A program made the translations under genes and the position numbers. DNA of 64,000 nt from Paenibacillus ginsengarvi (GTDB taxonomy: Bacteria; Bacillota; Bacilli; Paenibacillales; NBRC-103111): the NCBI RefSeq assembly GCF_003626695.1, contig NZ_RBAH01000019.1, positions 111,700 to 175,699 of the forward strand, read 5' to 3'. Below, piece by piece: positions 25,673-35,109 of this stretch. A model generated the notes under the pieces. The model made no database searches. It was not told the origin of the DNA and saw nothing but the letters and a program-made list of their open reading frames with translations. Position 1 is the stretch's first letter, and each line of letters opens with the position of its first letter.

Positions 25673-25976
25673 CTGAACCGAACCCTCCCGAAACAAAAAA
25701 GGTGCCTGTTTCCCTCATCATATCACTATCATTTTCCGCCCCGCAAGCAAAGTGCGTTCCCGGTGCTGCCGGGGCTCAGGACGATCTTCGCGGCATTGAA
25801 TTACACTGAAAAGCAAAGACAATATGACAATAAAAGCAGACGATATGTGCTGTTTCCGCACCGTACAGCAAGAGATAATAAAAAAAATAGGAGGGCACCC
25901 GCCATTAAAATGAAATCGTCCGAAGCCCTTCCACCGCAAAAACCGTAAAAATTTAAACATAGAGGTGTATACAGGC
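25673..25976. other. Divergent intergenic region between AraC and GH36 genes
   Basis: About 300 bp without a credible gene. It should hold both promoters and the AraC operators, but I see no clear inverted or direct repeat. Confidence 0.4.
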
Positions 25977-28382
25977 ATGTTATACCCGTTAAGTAACAAA
26001 TTCGGAGACATTTCATTTGATTCCGTTGCAGGAACGTGGTCATGGACTGCAGATCAACGCTTGGTCATGGAATCCTTTTCGCTGGTATGGGAAGTAGATG
26101 ACTCCCAGATCCGCTGTCTGGAGCAAACCGATTCGGTCGAAATGAGGCAAGGCGAAGACTTGCACGGACGATACTCGGAACTGGTTGCCGATTGCGGCGC
26201 CTCAAGTACGGGGAAGAAGTTTGCGATCTCGTTCCGGTTATATGAAGAGGAATGCTTTTTGACCATAAAAGCCCGGGTCAAAAATGTCGGGAATACAGTC
26301 ATTAAGCTCGGGAAATGCCATTTATTGCACGAGAGCGGCAATATTGATCTTGGCGAGGGAGCCGAGGAAACGGTGGTGCTTTGTCAAACGGCCTGGGTTA
26401 CCGATAATAATGTGAAAAAGCTTTATTCCGAAAACAACTGTCACCGGAGCAAAACGGTCGGTTTGCTGTATAATCGGTCCCATAAACTTGCATTCAACTG
26501 CAGCTTTATGACCTTTGACAAAATCAATACGGAGATCGAATACAGCGCGTCCCATAACAAGATTCATGTTGATGGTTACTGCGACTTTGATGATTATGAG
26601 CTTCAGCCGGATCAGGAAATCGAGTCCGAAACGATCGGGTGCGATTGGTCATACGATCCTTACGCTTCTTTGGAAAATTGGGCAGCGAAAGTGGGCCACT
26701 ATTACAAACCCCGGATAGCCCCGAAACCGTCCGTCGGCTGGCTCGGAGGATGGACTTGGAGGGACGGTTTTACGGAGCAAACGTATGAAGAACTTGTGCT
26801 GGAGAATTCCGCCGCCATCCAAATGAGACTCGAAGGGTTTGATGTCACGAATTTCTGGGTAAGCATCGGCAATTTAAAGCATATGCTGCCGGGAAACTGG
26901 ACCGCGTTTAACAAAACGACGTTCCCCCACGATTTCGAATGGCTTGTTTCCAAATTGGCGAAAAACGGACAACGTCTTGGCTTTTGGGTCGCTCCTTTCT
27001 GGATACCGGATAAGCTGAGTCCCCTATTTGAAGAACACAAGCATCATCTGTTAAAAAGGCAAGGAGAGTTCGTCAAATGCGATTCCAGGTGGAGGTTCGG
27101 GAAGTCCGGCGATTTGCCGCCTGACGAACGGGCTGGCTTCTATTGCCTGGATGGGAGTCATCCCGATACGGTTGACTTTTTGAAGCGAACCTTTGAATTT
27201 TATCAGAAGCTGGGGATCAGGTACTATATGATCGATTTTCTTTATGCGGGATCGGGCTCGACCCCGGGACACTTCCCCTATGATGAATATTTCGACCGCT
27301 CCAAGGTGAAAGGTCCCGAAGTGTACAGAGAGGCTTTGAAAACGATCCGGGAAGCTGCAGGCGAGGATGCGTATATTTTGTCTTCGACCGGAACAACATT
27401 CCAAAACATCGGTTGTGTCGATGCTGTAAGGGTTGCCCCCGATTGCGGTGAAGGACGTCCGCTTATAAAAGGGATGAACGAATACCCCGCCATGTATACG
27501 ATCAATACGTGGAATTTGATTCGAACCGTATCGACCACGATGGCCAACACTTATTTTACGGATCGGAAGCTCTATTATAACGACGCTTTCAATGTGATGA
27601 CCATCGATAAGCCTATTCCTTTGAATGAAGCGATTATTACGGTCAGCATGTTTGCTTTGTCAGGCGGTCCCGTGATGCTCGGGGACGATATTTCGACCAT
27701 TGGCGAGGAACGGCTTGCGCTTATCAAGAAGGCGCTTCCGCCATACAACAAGATGGCAAAACCGGCGGACCTGTTTGACGCCGTATATCCGGATTGGCCC
27801 AAAATATTCAATTTGAAGGTCGAGAAGGGCTGGGACGAATGGAACGTTATCGGCGTCTTGAATACCGAACCTACGACCGTAAAAATGGAGCTCTCGCTGG
27901 ACAAACTTGAGTTGGAACACGGCCCTACCTACACCGTGTTTGATTTTTGGAACGAGATGTATTTGGGCGAAATAAAAGACCGGCTCGAAGTCGAGGTGCC
28001 CCCCCATCATATCCGGGTATTTCGAATAGCCAGGTCGAGGCCGCATCCTTGGCTGATTGGGACCGATATGCATGTAACCCAAGGTGGGGTCGAAATCGAA
28101 CGGCTCGAGTGGAATCCGAACAGGCGCTATTTGAGCGGCGTATGCATCCGGCCAAAAGGGGAGGCAGGGAATTTGTTCTTGAAGCTTCCGAAAGGGTGGA
28201 AGCCCGTTCAATATGAAGGGATTCAAACCGCAAAAGTCCCCATGGATCAAAGCTTAATCGTCCTCAAACCTTTGGTGTTTCGGACAGAAACACTCACTTG
28301 GCGCATTGACTTCGAACTGGAAGACGAAGCGCAACATCACAACTTGCTTCATGTCGGGGAAGAGAGAGTCATTTTGGAATGA
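25977..28382 (+). CDS. GH36-type glycoside hydrolase (alpha-galactosidase clan)
   Basis: An 801-residue protein with no signal peptide. Residues 1-250 form the N-terminal beta-supersandwich, 255-620 the TIM barrel (GWLGGWTWRDGFTEQTYEELV) and the rest C-terminal beta domains. The nucleophile is likely the Asp in YYMIDFLYAG (about residue 420), and RVAPDCGEG later resembles the RISPD acid/base motif of the family. Start ATG 25977 has agagg at 11 bp; an upstream GTG at 25965 is possible. Substrate linkage cannot be told from sequence. The divergent AraC gene suggests inducible intracellular use. Confidence 0.85.
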   Translation: MLYPLSNKFGDISFDSVAGTWSWTADQRLVMESFSLVWEVDDSQIRCLEQTDSVEMRQGEDLHGRYSELVADCGASSTGKKFAISFRLYEEECFLTIKARVKNVGNTVIKLGKCHLLHESGNIDLGEGAEETVVLCQTAWVTDNNVKKLYSENNCHRSKTVGLLYNRSHKLAFNCSFMTFDKINTEIEYSASHNKIHVDGYCDFDDYELQPDQEIESETIGCDWSYDPYASLENWAAKVGHYYKPRIAPKPSVGWLGGWTWRDGFTEQTYEELVLENSAAIQMRLEGFDVTNFWVSIGNLKHMLPGNWTAFNKTTFPHDFEWLVSKLAKNGQRLGFWVAPFWIPDKLSPLFEEHKHHLLKRQGEFVKCDSRWRFGKSGDLPPDERAGFYCLDGSHPDTVDFLKRTFEFYQKLGIRYYMIDFLYAGSGSTPGHFPYDEYFDRSKVKGPEVYREALKTIREAAGEDAYILSSTGTTFQNIGCVDAVRVAPDCGEGRPLIKGMNEYPAMYTINTWNLIRTVSTTMANTYFTDRKLYYNDAFNVMTIDKPIPLNEAIITVSMFALSGGPVMLGDDISTIGEERLALIKKALPPYNKMAKPADLFDAVYPDWPKIFNLKVEKGWDEWNVIGVLNTEPTTVKMELSLDKLELEHGPTYTVFDFWNEMYLGEIKDRLEVEVPPHHIRVFRIARSRPHPWLIGTDMHVTQGGVEIERLEWNPNRRYLSGVCIRPKGEAGNLFLKLPKGWKPVQYEGIQTAKVPMDQSLIVLKPLVFRTETLTWRIDFELEDEAQHHNLLHVGEERVILE

Positions 28383-28400
28383 AAAATTGAAAAAGAGCGC

Positions 28401-28461
28401 TCATGCGGCGATCGTTTTCCGGTATTCCACCGGAGAGCGGTCGCTAAGTTTTTTCGATAGC
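28401..28461 (-). mobile_element. IS3-family transposase relic (C-terminal end only)
   Basis: On the minus strand the segment reads SKKLSDRSPVEYRKTIAA-stop, the typical end of IS3/IS150-group OrfB (consensus S-P-x-E-Y-R). Upstream coding sequence is gone and no terminal repeat is seen. The relic abuts the GH36 stop codon. Confidence 0.6.
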
Positions 28462-28483
28462 AGCGCAATAGGCAACGAGTGCA

Positions 28484-28538
28484 TAAAACAAAAAAGGAGA
28501 CAGTATACCTGAAGGCTACCACTCCCCTTTTCTCCTTG
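28484..28538 (-). terminator. Putative terminator downstream of the first fibre gene
   Basis: Arms aaggaga / tctcctt with a 30-nt loop are followed by TTTTTGTTTT on the minus strand. A 22-codon reading frame (28516-28584, MRDVERIMKKRP...) in the same frame as the preceding gene overlaps it; whether it is expressed is unknown. Confidence 0.45.
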
Positions 28539-28626
28539 TTACCGTTCTGGGACGCTTTTTCATAATTCGCTCGACGTCTCGCATGATTTTCCCAGCATTG
28601 TAAATTTCGCAATTAACTAATCCTGA

Positions 28627-31473
28627 TTAAGCAACAAAAATCTTGTTAGCTACTATGAAGTTTGCGGCATCAACGTTGTTGTTAGAAGCTTCATTGCTTT
28701 TAATAGCCGCACTTCTGTTCGTTGTTAATACTGCAACATTAAAGAACCCGTAACTGCTAGTAGAGTATAAATATTTGCCCGTCCAAGACGTCATATTGAC
28801 GTTAGGTTCAACAAATAAATTTACATGGCCAAACATGGAGTCGCCCCGAACAATGGCCGATGCCCCAGACACAGTTACATTCGACAATCTAATAGTTACA
28901 GCTGGCGAATATGTTGTGAACCTGGGCTCAATTAAAGGTGAATTAACTACTATACTGCCGCCACCGTTAAAGGTAATGTTATTGCAACCAACCATAAATC
29001 TATTGCTTATAGTTAAAGTGACACCGGCGTTAATAGTGAAAATAATGTTCTGAATATTATTCAGTACTGAGAAATCATAACTTGCTGAAACAGTTAAGTT
29101 GCTGGTTAAATTAACTACACCATTCCAGTTGGAACCAAGTATCCGAATAGCCTCTTGCAAATCAGATAAACTTTGTACAGCGTTACTGACACCCAAACCT
29201 ATACCCTTATTTCCTGAACGTGATGGGTCCATATAGATTGGTAGCTTAACAACATTCTCCCCTTGCAATCCTACTTGCTTCATATTTCGCAAGTCAGACA
29301 CATAGAATCCATTTATTGCTTTATAGGTTGGCACATTAGATATTTTGAGAAACGCTGTGTTAGTGTACTGGTCGTAAGGAACACCGTCTAATAGATTAAA
29401 CAATGAATTATCCCTATAGTACGATGAACCCTGTAAGTGTACATAATGCCCCTTATCGCTAGACATACCGCAACTGTAAATAACTGAAGTACCAGCACGT
29501 AATTGCATGCTGCGGATGTTGCCCCAGTTGTATACATCTAACTTACAGTTGTAGACAATCCAATCATGCATCATAATATCATTCGGGCCTTCGATATGTG
29601 GGGTAAATATCGAAATGCGGCCACCAAAAAGCATATACGGCGCACCCCACCCCTCTGTTACTGTGTCATAGATAGATACGTCTGCATCTACTGCTGTGAT
29701 CGCTGAAGTTAAGCCCTGCTTAGATACCGGTAATGCACTGTGACTGTAAACTAAACCGTCTGTTACAGAACTAGCTGCCGAAGATACTTGTCTATTAATA
29801 TAACCTTCCCTAATAACTACTGAACCCGTTGACCCACCCATGTAAATCCCTTGATTGTGCGCTAAGATACGTGGTCTGTCGAATACTAAATTCCAAGCTG
29901 TGCAGCAAGTAATGCCTACTCTTGGAGACAGATCGTCCGGATTATAGTCACCCCACGACGCTTGTTTCTGAGGACTAGCCCATGATCCAAGCGTCCCGAT
30001 CGCTACATTAATATTTCCAGACTCCGTACCAAATGCGTTAAGGCCGATCTTTGTTTTGCGTCTGGTAACTAAGTTAAATCTGTACTCACAGCCGCGTACC
30101 ATAGAGTGCGTGTTAATATTTGCCGAGTAGGTGAAGAACTCCGTACTGTCTGAAATCAACACCCAACTATTGTTTACATACTTGAACATCGGTGTGTACA
30201 GTGCAGCTACCTCTAAGTTATCGCCATCGTAGAATAATGTGGCTCTGTTTTTTTGAGTAACTACATCTGGTCTTGCAAAATAATTCAAGTTACCTTCGCA
30301 GGTTATAGTGCCTTTACACGGTAGACGCAGCGGTTCTGTATAGCGGTAACATCCGCGAGGCAAGTGAAATGTCAATGATGGTATTGCATGTTGTAAGGCA
30401 TTAGGGTCTGTTGTTCCGACTTCTGGATTGAAGTGGTGGTTAAAACAGTTGTATAAAGCTTGGTAATCATCTTTAACGCCATCGCCTACAGCTCCAAACC
30501 ATTTCACATTAATAGCAGCGTTGTCAGTTACCCGTACCCAGCCGTTAAAGCAAATGCCACCATCATTTTTGTTCGATTTAGTTGCGTCGTATACAAACTC
30601 ACCGCCACCTTCTAAAATCCCTTGCGCAGCATCATAATGTTTTACGAAAACTCTGGAGCCGTTAGCTGGATTAGAAATTGCTAGCATCTCGTTAATATCT
30701 AGCAATCCACTATTGATTTCTTGTTGGTTTTTACCTGTTGAATCTTTGATAGCACTCGCTGGATGTGCTTCAGCCATTTCACGGCCTGCCAGCTCGTTAT
30801 GGGTTACAAGCTCAAGCTTCGCCGCTATTCCTGGGGGAATTTTGTCTTTGCCGTTAGACCCTTCGTATACGGTTCCGGCAACCGATAAGCCCTCTTTCCC
30901 GTAAGCCGTTAACGATCCCGGGAGTATGCTTCCCGCGGCTAAGGCCGCACCGGCCATGCCGAAGGCCGTCAGTAGCTTTCTGCGGCTTACATGGGTGACG
31001 GGCTCTTCCAGCTGTTCCTGTTCCATACCTTTCCCCGCTTGCTGCTCCAACTTTTCTGTTTGTAAAATAAGATTGGTTTCGGCAGCGTTTGCCAGTGCGA
31101 TAACGATACGTACGGTCATCTCAATGCCAGTTGACTGCGTCGGCAGTGGTTTTTGCTGTGCAGGGTCAACATGCCCGATTGCAATCATTGCACCTGATCT
31201 GTCAAAGATAGCAATCTCTCGAATGGTAAAGCCACCAACATCTGGTGGTATTACAGATTCAAACATCAGTGTATTTGTTGCTTGCGAATCACGAATCGGG
31301 TTAGATGCATGGCCACGCCATACTTCATGAGCTAGAGCAATCCTATTTTCAGTCAAAACAGGATAGGAGCCATTGCCATCACCAACGGCGACATGTGTAA
31401 TCTCAAGCTGATTTTCAGAGGTTGCACTGGCTAATTTAGCTTTGCCGATTACAGTTAAAATTGAACCAGTCAT
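28627..31473 (-). CDS. Chimeric phage tail-collar fibre / Tat-like / beta-helix protein, copy 1
   Basis: A 948-residue protein. Residues 1-140 match the phage tail-collar fibre domain (ITHVAVGDGNGSYPVLTEN; GGFTIREIAIFDRSGAMIAIG). Residues 160-192 form a twin-arginine-like signal (SRRKLLTAFG, then AGAALAAGSI), oddly placed inside the chain. Residues 270-948 are a right-handed beta-helix of the pectate-lyase superfamily (VKWFGAVGDGVKDD). The first 240 residues are nearly identical to the gene at 37919; the rest is unrelated in sequence and visibly more AT-rich. Start ATG 31473 has gaggag at 8 bp. An internal ATG at 31026 (MEQEQLEEPVTHVSRRK) would give a normal Tat-exported protein. No other phage genes are near. 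Confidence 0.8.
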   Translation of the reverse strand: MTGSILTVIGKAKLASATSENQLEITHVAVGDGNGSYPVLTENRIALAHEVWRGHASNPIRDSQATNTLMFESVIPPDVGGFTIREIAIFDRSGAMIAIGHVDPAQQKPLPTQSTGIEMTVRIVIALANAAETNLILQTEKLEQQAGKGMEQEQLEEPVTHVSRRKLLTAFGMAGAALAAGSILPGSLTAYGKEGLSVAGTVYEGSNGKDKIPPGIAAKLELVTHNELAGREMAEAHPASAIKDSTGKNQQEINSGLLDINEMLAISNPANGSRVFVKHYDAAQGILEGGGEFVYDATKSNKNDGGICFNGWVRVTDNAAINVKWFGAVGDGVKDDYQALYNCFNHHFNPEVGTTDPNALQHAIPSLTFHLPRGCYRYTEPLRLPCKGTITCEGNLNYFARPDVVTQKNRATLFYDGDNLEVAALYTPMFKYVNNSWVLISDSTEFFTYSANINTHSMVRGCEYRFNLVTRRKTKIGLNAFGTESGNINVAIGTLGSWASPQKQASWGDYNPDDLSPRVGITCCTAWNLVFDRPRILAHNQGIYMGGSTGSVVIREGYINRQVSSAASSVTDGLVYSHSALPVSKQGLTSAITAVDADVSIYDTVTEGWGAPYMLFGGRISIFTPHIEGPNDIMMHDWIVYNCKLDVYNWGNIRSMQLRAGTSVIYSCGMSSDKGHYVHLQGSSYYRDNSLFNLLDGVPYDQYTNTAFLKISNVPTYKAINGFYVSDLRNMKQVGLQGENVVKLPIYMDPSRSGNKGIGLGVSNAVQSLSDLQEAIRILGSNWNGVVNLTSNLTVSASYDFSVLNNIQNIIFTINAGVTLTISNRFMVGCNNITFNGGGSIVVNSPLIEPRFTTYSPAVTIRLSNVTVSGASAIVRGDSMFGHVNLFVEPNVNMTSWTGKYLYSTSSYGFFNVAVLTTNRSAAIKSNEASNNNVDAANFIVANKIFVA

Positions 31474-31576
31474 TTTTTATTCTCCTCATCTATGCCGATT
31501 TTTCCCAAGACAGGATTCCAGGCAGGCCCCGCTACTTCTTCGTCACGAACTGCAAAAACAAAGAGCAAGCGTTGTA

Positions 31577-32443
31577 TCAGGATAACGGAACGAGCTTCAA
31601 AGCGTTGCCGGAGTATATTTTGGCAAGAACGTCGTCCGGCAGATGAAGCGACCCCAGCACTTCCTGGTGAACGTTATCGAAATAATCGCGGCCGTACAAG
31701 ATGCGGTCCTGGAATTCGAGGATAAATTCTCTCGCGAATTCCGGATCGCGGCTGAATGCTCTCGCTCCCGAGCCTGCGGAAATATCGCAATACAGGTTCG
31801 GATATTTGCGCAGCATTTCGCCAACCTTGCCGCCCGGCTGGACTTTTCCTGTCGGATAGGCGACTTTGTCGTACTGGTCGTCGCCGGATATATGTGCCCA
31901 GAAACCGGGAGCATGACCGAGGAAATACGTGTCCGGACAAGCCTTGACAGCACGCTCGAAGGCATCGATGCCACCGCCGTACCACCAGTTCGGACGGGGA
32001 TACGTCGACCCTGTAGCGAACTCGTAGTCGATATGTACCGTAACCGGCAGCCCTTTCTCCCCGCAGAAACGGAATAGCCGAATCGCGTCCGGATTATCGT
32101 ACATCATGCGGAGCTTGATCTCGCCATACACGCGGACGCCGTACAGCCGGATCGCATGATCTAGTTTGTCGATCGCATCGGGACGGCGCGGATCGGGCGC
32201 GTAGCCTAAAATGAATTTGTCCGGATACTGCTCCGCATACCGGACGCAGCGGCGGAACGAGATCGGGCCGTCCGGCAGCGATGCGTCGGGGACCTGTTTT
32301 TTGTATGTCGGGCTGTATTCGTCATCCGGGCATTCCCAGCTAAGCAGCCAGGTTTTGTCGATGTTGTACTGCTTCATGTTGTCCAAATACCGTTCGATAT
32401 TGTACCCATACCAGTCCGGGTGATTATGGCAGTCGATAATCAT
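31577..32443 (-). CDS. Amidohydrolase-2 family metal-dependent hydrolase
   Basis: A 288-residue TIM-barrel hydrolase. The metal ligands expected in the family are visible: IIDCHNH at the start, GEIKLRM, VTVHIDYE, YFLGHAPGFWAH and the late aspartate in LYGRDYFD. Start ATG 32443 has gcgagg 9 bp upstream. It lies between a solute-binding protein gene and the first chimeric fibre gene on the same strand. Members decarboxylate or hydrolyse cyclic acids and lactones; the substrate here is unknown. Confidence 0.82.
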   Translation of the reverse strand: MIIDCHNHPDWYGYNIERYLDNMKQYNIDKTWLLSWECPDDEYSPTYKKQVPDASLPDGPISFRRCVRYAEQYPDKFILGYAPDPRRPDAIDKLDHAIRLYGVRVYGEIKLRMMYDNPDAIRLFRFCGEKGLPVTVHIDYEFATGSTYPRPNWWYGGGIDAFERAVKACPDTYFLGHAPGFWAHISGDDQYDKVAYPTGKVQPGGKVGEMLRKYPNLYCDISAGSGARAFSRDPEFAREFILEFQDRILYGRDYFDNVHQEVLGSLHLPDDVLAKIYSGNALKLVPLS

Positions 32444-32637
32444 GGTTCGTAACCTCGCTTTATCGGTGGTGGTGTTCCTTACCCACACATATTGTACAGA
32501 CTAAATACAGATGCGGTGCCGAGAGAGAAGCGTGCTAACGCTTTTGACCGATGATCCTTGGCGATGATCGACGCCGTCTGATCCGCAATCGCCAAAAAGT
32601 CTTCGGCCCGGTTAATGCCTGCCTTCTCTCCATGGGA

Positions 32638-33978
32638 TTACTTGCCCTTCCGCTCTGCGATAGTTTTGTTGGCGGCTTCTTCAGCCTGTCGCAGCGCGGT
32701 ATTGACGTCCTTTTCGCCGGCTACGACGGCTACGATGGCATCCTGAACAGCGCCTGTTGCAATCGTGGTGTAGGAATTGCTCGCCAGCGGGGGACTGTGC
32801 TGCAGCGCTAGGAAAGCGGACACATTTTTTCCTTGCAGCATTTGCGATTTCGTCCCGAATGCGCGTTTGACGTCCGCATCATCTAACACGGAAACCTGCG
32901 TTCCGTCTTGAACGGCGAACGACTGAAACTCTTTTGACGTCAAATAATCGAGTACTTGAAATGCCTGCTCCTTGTGCTTGCTGATCGATGTGACGTAGAT
33001 ATTGGTCGGATACGGCGCAGGCCCGGCTTTCGGCGTCTCCGGGTACACGGGATAAGTGGCAAAATCAAAGTTCATGCCGGCAAGGCGCTGAAAAGGCAAT
33101 CCGCTTGATCCGATATACATCGCAGTTGTGCGTTCATCGAAAAAACGTTTCTGCTGGTTCGCCGCATTGGAAGCGGCCGGGGAAGTATCGTAACCGGGCA
33201 CAGCATAAAACCGTACCAAATCATGGATCAGATTTTTCCATACGTCCGTCGTAACCAGCACTTCATCGGTTCCCGGCCGGAACAATTGCGCAGAACGCTG
33301 ATTCATGCCGATCGTATCGCGAGTTGCGGCCGAAAACCCGTAGTATTGGACATTGCCGTTGTGAACCGTTAATTTCTTGTTTAATTCGTACAACTCATCC
33401 CATGTAATCCCGTCACGAGGGTAGGCTACTCCAAATTTATCGAACAGGTCTTTGTTATAGACGGTCGCGGCAATCGAATCAAATAAAGGCAAACCGTACA
33501 GTGCTCCCTTTCCCAGTTCTTTTAATTGCCGAATGCTATTCTCGTCGAACTTCCCAAGGTCGACCCGGCTTTTTTGGATAAAGGGGGAAATATCGTAGCC
33601 CAAATTAAAATCGAGAAACTGGGTTTGCGTCGCGCCGATAGAGACAAATACGATATCGATCGCTTGCTTAGCCATGATCAGTTCCGGGATTGCCGTGCCG
33701 GGCGGCCCGCCCACCAGAAATTTGGGACGGATATTCGGGAACTTTTTATGGATGCTTTCGCCAAAAAACTGCTCCAACTTCTCCACGCTCCAGTTGCCGG
33801 CAAACGGATGATAAATCACCATGTCTACGGGCTCCGCATTTGCCTTTGACGGCGCCTCCGTACGGTTTGACGGAGAATTTTGCGGATCGGCTGTTTTTGT
33901 CTGTTGACACGACGCAAGCATCAAAACGGCCAGTCCTGCGATCCCCGCCCGCGACCCTCGATTCCATAAACAGTGCAA
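32638..33978 (-). CDS. Extracellular solute-binding lipoprotein (SBP copy A)
   Basis: A lipoprotein of about 446 residues of the family 1 sugar-binding type. A TTG start at 33978 has ggagg 9 bp upstream and gives a short signal peptide ending in lipobox LASC; ATGs further upstream lack a site. Family features include MAKQAIDIVFVSIGA, YNKDLFDKFGVAYPRDGITWDELY and the C-terminal helix NTALRQAEEAANKTIAE. It is clearly paralogous to SBPs at 35110, 41310, 43125 and 44662. No permease or ATPase gene is present, so it must work with a distant transporter or have another surface role. Confidence 0.82.
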   Translation of the reverse strand: MHCLWNRGSRAGIAGLAVLMLASCQQTKTADPQNSPSNRTEAPSKANAEPVDMVIYHPFAGNWSVEKLEQFFGESIHKKFPNIRPKFLVGGPPGTAIPELIMAKQAIDIVFVSIGATQTQFLDFNLGYDISPFIQKSRVDLGKFDENSIRQLKELGKGALYGLPLFDSIAATVYNKDLFDKFGVAYPRDGITWDELYELNKKLTVHNGNVQYYGFSAATRDTIGMNQRSAQLFRPGTDEVLVTTDVWKNLIHDLVRFYAVPGYDTSPAASNAANQQKRFFDERTTAMYIGSSGLPFQRLAGMNFDFATYPVYPETPKAGPAPYPTNIYVTSISKHKEQAFQVLDYLTSKEFQSFAVQDGTQVSVLDDADVKRAFGTKSQMLQGKNVSAFLALQHSPPLASNSYTTIATGAVQDAIVAVVAGEKDVNTALRQAEEAANKTIAERKGK

Positions 33979-34485
33979 AGCGTTCAACCTCCGATAATAA
34001 GATAGAATGCGTTTACACGCGTACTTTCCCATCTCTGTTTTCGGCTGTGTCAAAGTATAATGCGGCAAATCACCTAGAGTCCCGGCAGCAATGTCCGGTC
34101 TTTGAAAAACAGTTTATCCCCGTATGGAGTAAGTCCTTTCGTATCTCAAAGCTCATATTGCCGAAGGAACATTTCGGATACAGCCTTTCCCGGATCGCTG
34201 TTGAACTGTACTTTGCGTGTCGTCGGACGGACAAATTCAGAGAACGCGGATTATAAAACCAACTGGAACGGTAAAAGAACCAGCGCTACGCAAAAAATTG
34301 GGCCGCCCTTTGCGCCGTATACTTCCCCCGCTTCACCGCTTCACCGGTCCCTCAGCCGCGAACGACGTGCCTATCGTTCCTCCGATCACACTGCCCGCGG
34401 GATCCAACCCTTATCTTCTTGTATTCCATCCATATCTCGCCGTTCCATCAAGTATGCCGCCTCCCATTTTCAAATTTGATTTTTC
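33979..34485. other. Intergenic region without recognisable genes
   Basis: No reading frame here shows a recognisable protein. Several short open frames exist but have no start sites or domain-like composition. It may contain decayed sequence connected with the inverted repeat that follows. Confidence 0.4.
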
Positions 34486-34633
34486 AAAATGGTTATCGCT
34501 TCTATACCAGTTGCGAAATGTATGCGATTACAGCCATTGTAGACGGTTCAGTTCAGAAAAACTCGCCAAAATCGATCGTTTGATACGACAAAAAATGTTT
34601 TTCGCCGCCGCGACGGGCATCGCGTGCAGCCTG
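34486..34633. repeat. Left arm of a long imperfect inverted repeat
   Basis: About 148 bp whose reverse complement recurs at 34918-35071. Long shared stretches include gaaatgtatgcgattacagc, cattgtaga-ggtt, cagaaaaactcgccaaaa, gatcgtttga and gggcatcgcgtgcagcctg. Confidence 0.8.
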
Positions 34634-34925
34634 CGACAGATGGATGTGGGATGAGATGTTCGAGATGCCCAACAAACTGACCCGAATGGATGGTGGTGTC
34701 CAGTATTATGGCGTCCGCATGAATGGAATTGGGCTCCGCGTACAACACTCCGGAACGGTATACGGGACTGAAGTGGGAGTTGGCGCCCGTTCCGCTATTG
34801 TCTGAACGGGACAACGTCAGCATGCAGCTTTACCCACGGGTTATAGTACCTGCCCCAGTATAAGCAAGCACAAGGAGCTTGCTGTGAAGGCGATGGACTT
34901 CTTTACCTCGGATTCATCAGGCTGC
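34634..34925 (+). pseudogene. Decayed solute-binding protein gene (SBP relic)
   Basis: Fragments of a solute-binding protein survive in different frames: WDEMFEMPNKLTRMDGGVQYYGV (compare WDELYNMSVKLTRNEGGVQYYGF in the SBP at 35110), then LKWELAPVPLLSERDNVSMQLYP, then ISKHKELAVKAMDFFTSD (compare YKDDAYQVMDFLSSE). The N-terminus, large internal parts and C-terminus are missing and frameshifts separate the pieces. The relic is bracketed exactly by the inverted repeat arms. Confidence 0.75.
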
Positions 34926-35071
34926 ACGCGATGCCCGATAAGCGGCAGCGTAAAACATTTTTTTGTCGCATCAAACGATCGTTTTTGGCGAGTTTTTCTG
35001 AAAAGAACCATCTACAATGGCTGTAATCGCATACATTTCGTATTTCGATATCGAAGCGATTACCAACTTGA
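34918..35071. repeat. Right arm of the long imperfect inverted repeat
   Basis: Reverse complement of 34486-34633 with scattered differences. It ends about 40 bp before the SBP gene at 35110 and so probably contains its promoter region. Confidence 0.8.
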
Positions 35072-35109
35072 AAGTCCTTTTAAACCAAATAACGAAAAGG
35101 GTGTTATTC

